From contig CM046863.1 of assembly GCA_025617745.1 (NCBI GenBank), positions 59,972,085 through 60,036,084 on the forward strand: a stretch of 64,000 bases of DNA. The letters are read 5' to 3'. The notes beneath the pieces are model-generated. The model made no database searches and was not told the DNA's origin. It saw nothing but the letters and a program-made list of their open reading frames with translations. Below are positions 56,348-64,000 of the stretch, piece by piece. Position 1 is the stretch's first letter. The number at the start of each line of letters is the position of its first letter. The stretch is from Heliocidaris erythrogramma (Eukaryota; Echinodermata; Echinoidea; Camarodonta; Echinometridae). The position numbers and the translations under genes were made by a program.

Positions 56348-58039
56348 AATATAACCAACATACGGTAAGTTATTTGGAATATTCTGCTGTAGAAATGTGA
56401 GACGACATGCAAAGAAAACAGTATAGGGGCTTGCTCCGAAGCCATCACCAATGCAATAGGTCCTTTACCGATTGTACGAAAAGGGTGGGGGGATGGCCTC
56501 CGTGTTTTAAATTAAATTAACTTGTAACCAACAATAGCAGCTGATGATATAATTTATTTATTATCAGTCCTATTCTGTCTTTGTAGGAATATCCCATTAC
56601 TTTTGCCCCAGCTCTCTTTGTCTCTCCCCCCCCCCCTCTCATTTTTTTCTCATACTCTCTTATTCTCTCTTACGACCGATCTGTAAAAAATGACTCCAAT
56701 AGAATTGAGGAAAAAATAATGATCTCTTATTATTTGTGTTTTTATTAGGAAATCAACAGAAATCACAAAAAAGTGATTTACATGATTAAAAACAAATTCA
56801 CTGAGCAAAAAAAAAAAAAAAAAAAAAAAAAAACCCAACAGAAACAATAAAAATAAATCAATTGGAACAAAATTTAAAGAAAAATATAAAAAAAAAAAAA
56901 AAAATCTCTTATTGCTTTTCCCCCAATCTTTCAATTTAATGAGATCGACCACCAACACTATGCAGTCCTATTCTTCACATCCATGACCGAATAGCAGGGG
57001 CGGATCAAGAGGGGGCGAATCGGCCGTGGCCCCCTTCTTGAAACCCAGGTTGGCATATACGGGCTCTTGCCTAAATTGTGAAAAAAAACGCGGATCGAGC
57101 ATCAAATTTAGTTTGGGAGCCCACGTTCTATTCTATTCTATGTCGTTCTATTAACCCTCCGAGAAAAACTTGTAAAGAGGCCCACCCCGCAAGACTGACG
57201 TGACAGTCCGGGCATGGATCAGTGGTGGAATAAGGGGGCTTTAAAAAAAATTGTATCCCCCTTTTAGATCTGATAACCTTTTTTGCTTGTCAGAGAATTA
57301 TGGAGGAAAACTGATAAAATCTGATACCCCTCCACTGAGCAACTTTCGGAGAGCTGGCGAGAAGAAAAAATACAAATCTCCCTTCAAGCGGTTCCCCAAA
57401 ATTGACAGCCCTGCATTAATTTTGTGCCCCCACCCTTTTACTATACGCCCTTGTCATAGAATGTCAGTGTCAGAGACTCATATCCATAACAGGGTTCAGA
57501 TGCCCCCCCCCCCCCCCCCCACTACATTGTCGGTCTCTCGGGGCTGTCGGTGCCAAAGACAAGCAAACAACATTGATGAGCCAAGTTTTGGCAAACTGAC
57601 ATAGTTCCATCGGCAACACCACCGGCAACGCCACCACCTCGATCGGGATCGCAGAGGGGTAGACCAAGCCTAGATAGTGCTAGACACCTATCATTTCCAT
57701 GCACCTATTCCGCTCAGCTATTCCATGCTGCTTGCATGAACATCAGCCATTAGGCTAGGCGTAATGCGGTGATAGAACATTGCTTATACGAATTTATGAA
57801 TTTAACACATTGAATTTTGCCTCTGGTACATTAGAAATATAATAGTGAACTGGAATTTAGTTAGAGTTTCTTCTAACCGGCTAGGCTGGGTTTGCTTTCG
57901 GGCGGACGTACGTCTGCTACATGGTCGTCTGCTAGTGCACGATCTCATTGGATGTCGTCGACTCACGTGATCGGTACACGCCCATATTAGGTCATCGATA
58001 ACAAATATTGGAATGCACGTGTAGTATGGCAAATTATTT
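56348..58039. other. Non-coding stretch with A- and C-runs
   Basis: A25 near 56809 and A18 near 56889, and a C18 run (57503-57520). Frames of 60-117 codons at 57251-57704 and 57802-58107 show no recognisable domain. Confidence 0.4.
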
Positions 58040-59350
58040 TTTTTTGGTCGAAAGCATGCATATTCCCGGGGATTTGTGCGGGGTTTATTGGACTCATCGA
58101 GCCTCAATTATACCCTTCCATAGCTTTAAATTTCATGTAAATCACATTTTTCATAATTTCAAATAAATACTAGGGGAATTAAAATCTTTCAAAACCCCTG
58201 TTTTCATGTGTTAACCTATGGGAGCTGGAAGGCCAAAAGCATGCATATTCCCGTGGATTTATGAGGGGTTTATTGGACTCATCGAGCCTCAATTATACCC
58301 TTTCAGAGCTTTAAATTTCATGTAAATTAATTTTTTTTTTATAATTTCAAATAAATACTAGGGGAATTAAAATCATTTCAAAACCCCTGTTTTCATGTGT
58401 TAACCTATGGGAGCTGGAAGGCCGAAAGCATGCGTATTCCCGGGGATTTATGGGGGGGTTTACTGGACTCATCAAGCCTTCATTATACCTTTCAGGGGAG
58501 CGTTTCATGAAAGGAAGTTGTCAGATATTTTCCGACAAATTTGCTCTCAGCCAATCAGATGCAAGGATTTCAGTAGCTTATAACAGTTGTCGGATAAAAT
58601 ATCCGACAACTTCCTTTCATGAAACGCTCCCCAGAGCTTTAAATTTCATGTTAATCACATTTTTTACATATTCAAAGAAAAACAAAGGGAATTATAATCA
58701 CCTAAAAATTCCTTGTTTTCGCGTGTTAACCTATGGCAGGCGAGACGTTTTTGGTCAAAAGCATGCATATTCCCGGGATTTATGGGGGGGGGGGGGGGTT
58801 TACTGCACTCATCAAGCCTTAATTATACCTTTTCAGAGCTTTAAATTTCATGTAAATCACGTTTTTTATATTTTCAAATAAAAAATATGGGAATTATAAT
58901 CATCCTACAATTCCTTGTTTTCGCGTGTAAACCTATGGCAGGAAAGACCTTTTTTTGGGTAAAAAGCATGCATATTCCCGCGGATTTATGCGGGGTCTAT
59001 TCAACTAGTTGAGTCTTAATTATACATTTTCAGAGCTTTAAATTTTATTCAAGGCACATTTTTCAAAATTTTGATTTAATTCTGCGGGAATTATAATCAT
59101 TCAAAAATTCCCGTTTTTGCGTGTTAACCTATGGGAGATGGAAGGCCAAAAGCATGCATATTCCCGTGGATTTATGCGGGGTCCCTTGCACCTTTTGAGC
59201 CTTCATTAAGCATTTTCAGAGTCTCAAATTACATGTAAGCCACATTTGCACTAAATTCAAGGTAATACTAGAGGAACTATAATCATTTTTAAAATCCATG
59301 TTTTCACGTGTTAACCCTATGGCAGATGGCTCTGTCAAAAAGCAGGCATG
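58040..59350. repeat. Tandem repeat, ~187-bp unit, 7 copies
   Basis: AAAGCATGCATATTCCCG or its variant recurs near 58051, 58236, 58425, 58758, 58963, 59148 and 59338. Units share GAGCTTTAAATTTCATGTAA and GTTAACCTATGGGAG. The third unit is lengthened by a 138-bp MITE. Divergence increases toward 59350. Confidence 0.94.
58495..58632. mobile_element. MITE inside a tandem-repeat unit
   Basis: GGGGAGCGTTTCATGAAAGG and its perfect complement CCTTTCATGAAACGCTCCCC are the ends. Arms of about 28 bp are perfect and continue imperfectly through GATATTTT/AAAATATC. Neighbouring units read CTTTTCAGAGCTTTAAAT without it, so the joined site is known and CAG is the likely target duplication (58493-58495 and 58632-58634, overlapping the outer G and C). 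Confidence 0.92.
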
Positions 59351-59648
59351 ATCCAAGGGATTCATAGCGGCATTTATTGACAAAAAAGGTTCAAGAAATG
59401 TTTTTTTAACTATCCATCCTTTTTCTCGTGCAAAAATCAGACTTGAAAAAGATAGAGTAAGATATGAAATATCAAGAAAAAGTGAGACATCTTTTCACGT
59501 GTTATACCTATGGAGAACGTATTTTTCCGAGTCTGTTTTTAACACAGCAAATTATGCCTCCAAAATGTACTACGGAAGTAGGTCAGAGTAATCTGTCTTG
59601 ATACTATTTAAAGTCTTTGACAAAAGTGAGAGCCAGATGACACTATGA

Positions 59649-59907
59649 ACACGATGACAAAGAGAGCGGACAAAATATACAGCTCCTCATTGTACCCTCC
59701 GCAATTGCTCTGGTAGACAAAAGAACATCCCTTCATTACTATTATGTAAAATAAGCAGAACAGGTGAACATGCATGTGACACCTGTTCTACATATTTTTA
59801 CATAAAAGCAATGAAGGGATGTTCTTTTGTCTACGAGGGCAATTGTGGAAGGTACAATGAGGAGCTGTATATTTTGTCCGCTTCTTTGTTCGCCATGTTC
59901 ATCGTGT
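59649..59907. mobile_element. Fold-back element, ~125-bp arms
   Basis: ACACGATGA..CAAAGAGAGCGG and GCTCCTCATTGTACC, AGACAAAAGAACATCCCTTC and AGAACAGGTG on the left are matched in reverse complement on the right. An 8-bp ACATGGCG addition lies only on the right. The centre (AACATGCATGTGAC) is itself palindromic. Arms are about 90% identical. Confidence 0.92.
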
Positions 59908-60690
59908 GATTACTGTTTTTCAGATAAGTCGGATCGACATTGCCGTGTATATACACTTTTCGTTGGGATCAACCATACACCTTAATAAGGCCGGTCTCTA
60001 TTTCTGCATTTGACACTTGCAATTATTATGATATTATGTTTGAATGTCATTTAATGTGTTTGTTATGGAGCTGCACTCAAATAAACTAATGTTTGCTGGA
60101 ATACATTGCACATTTTGAGTCTATGTTGTTGTTTTTCTCCAGTCCCACTTCCTCTGAAAATTTAAATCTCCAAAAGATTTGTTAATAAACCTTAAAAAGA
60201 TTTAAAGGTAAAACTGAAAAGATTTAAATTTGAAATCTAAAAGACTTATGTTTTAAGTCTTTTGTGGTTTTAATATTTTAAGTCTTAATAAAGACTTATT
60301 TGCCAAAACAGAGTTTTGCCAAAACTTTTCTACCGTACCAAAAAGTTCCAAGTTACCAAGGAGACAAAGTTTTTTCCTGTTTTTGATTTCTTTCTAAATG
60401 ATTACGAATATTTTGACCACTATCACCATGACCACAGTTGTTTTTTTTTTCTCAATACATATGTTTTGAATCAAAAGCTCTGTCAAATCTAGGGCCGTTA
60501 GAGTTCATCAATAGATGCAAGGCAGTATATAATCAAGAGGTATGTAAACTTTTGAATGTTGTCATGACGTCGGCACAAATAGGTTTTAACGGTAGAACTG
60601 CTATTTGGGTCTCAGTTTGGGAAGTACATTAACTCAGGCTGTCTAGTATGATGTAACTACCACGTTAAGCGTATAGTAGTAGTAGTAGTA

Positions 60691-60727
<37 letters not shown>

Positions 60728-61297
60728 AAGTAATAGGAGTAAATAGTGGTGGAGTTTGTCATATCAACAACAGCAGCACTATTAGTGTTTCTAGTTCACT
60801 GAAATTCTCAGGTGTAACTTCTAATAGTAAATTATCTTGAAATGATGAAATTGACTTAAGCTGTACCAAAATATCAAAAAATATAGGAATATTATAAAAG
60901 TTATTTTTACCAACAATTTTATTAGTGATATAGATCTACAATGATTTAATATCCCCTACCTTCAATACTGCAATGTTGCCTGGGGTTCTTCAACTAACTA
61001 TTCAGTGTCTAGTTTATTCTGATTAGAAAAAATGGCTATTATATACTGGCTATTTCCCATGACATACTCTTTGTAGACCATGGGCCAAGCCTCAATATCT
61101 TTCACTTCCGTGGTCCACACCTTGGAAGTATTTTATTTTAGGCTAAATGTTCAAGCAACATATATCTAAGAACAATGGTCTATGTTCCCATATCCAGATT
61201 TTGCACATTTTTTCACAATTTTGATATAAAGTTGCAAAAATTACTGGATGTAGCAGACAGCATGCTGCAAAGATGATGTCATACATGCTCCTTATCT
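59908..61297. other. Non-coding stretch with TAG microsatellite
   Basis: AT-rich, with AAGACTTA/TAAGTCTT words near 60240-60300 and a TAG repeat at 60673-60730. No gene. Confidence 0.45.
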
Positions 61298-61436
61298 GAC
61301 CAATCACAACTTGACTATTAGAACCAGTATTGCAATTGACCAATCACAGTCCCTGTCTCTGTGTGCATGCCCACAGTGCATGCATGCAGCTTGCATGCAG
61401 CTTTCTTGCAGTGCATACATGTGCATATCTGCCATC
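61298..61436 (+). promoter_or_regulatory. Promoter with two CCAAT boxes
   Basis: GACCAATCAC occurs twice, with CCAAT at 61300-61304 and 61340-61344, exactly 40 bp apart and about 135 and 95 bp before the ATG at 61437. Between them and the ATG lie several TGCATG words (CAGTGCATGCATGCAGC, TTGCATGCAGC). No TATA box is obvious. The ATG context (GCCATCATGG) is good. Paired CCAAT boxes suggest NF-Y-driven transcription, which is inference. Confidence 0.5.
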
Positions 61437-61743
61437 ATGGAGTGCTGTATGCATGTTGTTGATGGCGATTCAACTAATATTATCCCATTTTCTGAGACAA
61501 GTTGGAGAAAGTTTATCATCAGTTCCCACCAATGGAAAGACTTTGATACTAGAGAAGGTGCCCTTGCTACAAGTGCAATTGAAAAGTACAATTTGCAGCT
61601 GGTTTTATAGCCAGATATCATCGATGTGCCTGCTCAAAGTCAAAATGTTATTGTTGGATTCCATCGTGCATGCTATATGAGATTCACTGATAAAACTAAG
61701 ATTGAGAGGGCAAGGAAGAAGCACGAAAGATCAGGACAACAAG
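61437..61743 (+). CDS. Exon 1 of zinc-module multi-copy gene, with in-frame TAG
   Basis: Starts at an ATG in strong context and reads MECCMHVVDG, then IIPFSETSWRKFIISSHQW. After a TAG at 61608-61610 it continues in the same frame to GFHRACYMRFTDKTKIERAR and a good donor (CAAG|GTAAAT, phase 1). The HRACYMRFT piece (His 61662, Cys 61671) is echoed in exon 2 by YHLSCYQNYTR, so the part beyond the TAG is genuine protein sequence, and the stop most likely breaks the gene, marks a null allele or is a sequence error. No short intron can remove it. It is joined to exon 2 across a 574-bp intron (61744-62317). Confidence 0.7.
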
Positions 61744-62317
61744 GTAAATTCTTTGTTTATATTTTACAAATATTTTAGTCATTATTAAAGGAATAAATGG
61801 GGATTGTGTCCCTAGATTTGGTTACATTGACTGTGTGTTGACTGTTGGTCAATTCAGCCCCATGCACTGTTTTTTGTGTTGGGACTTGACAAACAATAAC
61901 GGTCATTGCAATTTGCATTGTTTTTCAAATAAGTCTATCTGAACCGAGCATAACATGGGCCTAAGTGTAAGTGAAATTACGTGAGTGATATCAAGACATA
62001 TTCTAAATCTAAGTCTTGAAATAATATAGACCTCTAAGAGTAAAAATTCGCTAAATGCAAGGTTACGCTCCATAACGCCTCACATCGCATCCCATTCACT
62101 CACACATACATGATTCAATAACGTTGAATTCAGGTCATAGTTAGACAAGTCGTATGAGAAGTATTTTAAAAGTACAGTAGTGTTTGAAAATAATTGTGAT
62201 TAAAGTAGGATAGAGATGATAATAAGTTAGATATTTCATATATCACATTGTAAATATTGAAAGCAGTAATAATTTTTATTTTCTTTGGTTTCTCTTTTTC
62301 TTTAAAAATTGATTCAG
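61744..62317 (+). other. Intron of the zinc-module gene
   Basis: GTAAAT donor, T-rich 3' end and GATTCAG acceptor. The split codon (G|TT) restores an open frame into exon 2. Confidence 0.7.
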
Positions 62318-64000
62318 TTACAAGACACATTGATGTTCCATCAGAGGTACAGGAGCCATCTCCAAAGAAGCGACAACTTCGACCAAGGGAGACTGATAAT
62401 GATTACATTCCTCCAAGGGTGCGCCATGTTCTTCCGGTGCGATGTATCATATGTAAAAGGGAGAAATGGACTCGTGAACATTTTTCAAAGAAAAGAAGAA
62501 AGGAGAAGTTGATACAGTGTGAAACAATTTCTGCAGGTAAATTAGTACTTGCTGCTGAAATGCGTAAAGATGAAAAGATTCTCTTAGAGATTCGTGGTAA
62601 GGACCCTGTCGCCTTAGAAGTGAGGTATCACTTGAGCTGTTATCAGAATTATACTAGGTATCTTACAAACACAGACAAAGGAGAAAACATTGACAACAAG
62701 TATGAGAGGTCATATGATTATTTCTGTAAGACTAGTGTAGATGTAAGAGTTGTAAACGGGCGGGAGGTGTTACGATTACAGAAATTGCTTGCATTGTACA
62801 GGAAGTGCGTAAAGGAGGTTGAGGGTAAAGAAATTCCAAGTTACAAGTCACATAACTTAAAGCGAAGGCTTCAGAAGACCTTTCCTTTCCTAAAATTTCT
62901 TAGGTCTTCTCATAGTAATCTGAGTGATTTAGTTTTTGTTGAAGATTTGTCAATGAATGAGGTGGCCGAGGATGTGGTACGTCCTAGTTCATCAGACACA
63001 AGTACCGGTGAGACAGATGGAGATACTGACTCTGACATTCATGAAGTTGAAGGGGCTCAAGTGAGGGCAATGGCAGATTTGAGACCGCTATATCATGTGG
63101 CCCAGTCACTCAAAAGAACAATAGAAAGTTGTTCTAATTCCATTCCTCAGCCTCCGTGGCCACCCACTGCAAGATATTTGACTGCAGATTTTGCTTCTGG
63201 ATTAATACCAAATGCATTGTATAATTTCATGGCATGGACAGTTGGTGTAACTACTGAACTCCCTGTAGATGATTCAAGGGTGCTTGTACATGACTCAAAG
63301 AAAAGTAAGATTGTTTCAATATGTCAAGACATAATGAATCTTGCTTCCAGAGGAAGGAATATTATGCCAAAGCACTCAGCCTTGGCTATGTCTGTGAGAC
63401 ACCTCACTGGCTCAGCACAACTCATTGGGCTACTGAATGGATTAGGGCACTGCATTTCAAATACTCCAGTCCTCGAGCATGACACTGCCCTCGCTCAACT
63501 CCAAATTCAACGCGGCGAGATTTTTATTCCCCCAAACATTGTGCCATCCGTACATAATACTCTTGTGTGGGATAACAACGACTTTGGAGAGGAGACGCTC
63601 TCGGGCAAGGGAACAACACATAACACAAATGGCATAATTTTGCAGAGGCCATCGGTAGAAACTGCCTTTCGCACTGGAAGTGTGTGTAGCTCTGTGGAAA
63701 GAACACGTAAGAGGTCTATACAGCCACCAGCAGCAAACACTGAATACTACAGTGGAGGACAGAGGAGAGGTCCAAGCATTGAGCAAGACATCCATATTGA
63801 GTTAGAAGACCATATCCATGTCCAACAAAACTCAAAAAGACTGGATAGTGCTTACTTCTTTACAAAGCTTCCAAGTACGCATGTATTACCAAGTTGGAGT
63901 GGTTTTAACACTTTACTTCATAGATGTGACATTCCGCCGCTAACCAAGATTGGATATTTACCTGTCATAGATGCCAGCCCAACCGATATGAATACCGTCT
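62318..64000 (+). CDS. Exon 2 of uncharacterised multi-copy zinc-module protein (runs off edge)
   Basis: Open for 561 codons with no stop. In order: a basic linker; a zinc-binding-like module CIICKREKW (Cys 62443 and 62452) with YHLSCYQNYTRYL (His 62629, Cys 62638), matching the HRACYMRFT piece of exon 1; a Lys/Arg-rich helix region; an acidic Ser/Thr/Asp stretch (about 62940-63060); then a conserved block with GLGHCISNTPVLEHDTALAQ, VWDNNDFGEETLSGKGTTHN and NGIILQRP (63445-63651). I remember this block, in the form DN.D..EETLSG.GT[ST]H..NGI, from many uncharacterised, repeated invertebrate proteins, and its multi-copy habit suggests a mobile-element origin. No transposase, nuclease or NTPase motif is certain. 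The C-terminus is beyond the window. Confidence 0.85.

Noticed and set aside
58450..58881. 143-codon frame on the + strand
   Set aside because: It spans a MITE and two tandem-repeat units and exists only because of the insertion.
55150..60310. Possible 5-kb element bounded by AAGACTTA-rich sequence
   Set aside because: The two ends share only short AT-rich words in the same orientation. No true inverted or direct termini and no target duplication.
63457..63795. 112-codon minus-strand frame
   Set aside because: Antisense shadow of exon 2 of the zinc-module gene, whose sense frame is open throughout.

Overview
The window looks like animal nuclear DNA, most probably from an echinoderm and perhaps a sea urchin. 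This rests on AT-rich, intron-heavy sequence, GT-AG splice sites, many TAGGCCTAC-type words, an LRR exon resembling the expanded NLR immune receptors of sea urchins, and abundant tRNA-derived SINEs and MITEs. I did no database search, so the species is an inference. Nothing bacterial, viral, CRISPR-like or rRNA-like was seen.

Left end (1-17.6 kb). A satellite-like array (1-2240) leads into the 3' part of an LRR/NLR-type gene on the + strand: a 519-nt LRR exon (3098-3616) with a one-base frameshift in a G6 run, a 97-nt exon (12240-12336) joined in matching phase, and a possible last exon (17551-17598). Any NACHT and N-terminal part would lie left of the window. The first intron holds direct duplications, a palindromic element next to a promoter-like repeat and a decayed exon resembling a Crypton/KIAA1958-type recombinase start, a TA-flanked MITE with its empty sister site nearby, and a TTAA-flanked element ending 50 bp before the next exon.

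Middle (17.6-61 kb). This is almost gene-free and is a museum of small DNA transposons and duplications. It has at least a dozen elements with terminal inverted repeats, several nested inside tandem repeats whose intact neighbours show the empty site. It also has tandem arrays (34.5, 35.4, 37.1, 53.6 and 58 kb), a 12-kb field of TAG-microsatellite-bearing repeat blocks (39.9-52 kb), two large or elaborate palindromes (44.8-46.7 kb and 51.6-51.8 kb), a LINE 3' fragment, SINEs, and about 16 very long poly(G)/poly(C) runs. One possible isolated exon (33154-33335) encodes an IQ-like/CP110-like segment.

Right end (61.3-64 kb). The best protein-coding locus is a two-exon gene running off the right edge. 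Two CCAAT boxes precede a well-placed ATG (61437). Exon 1 has an in-frame TAG, and exon 2 is open for 561 codons. It encodes a protein with a repeated HxxC-Y-x2-[FY]T zinc-binding-like module and a conserved acidic/THNTNGI block. It belongs to an uncharacterised, multi-copy invertebrate family that may be mobile-element-derived.

The genes do not form a pathway. The main biological content is an immune-receptor gene remnant, an uncharacterised zinc-module gene, and a dense record of transposition and palindrome formation.
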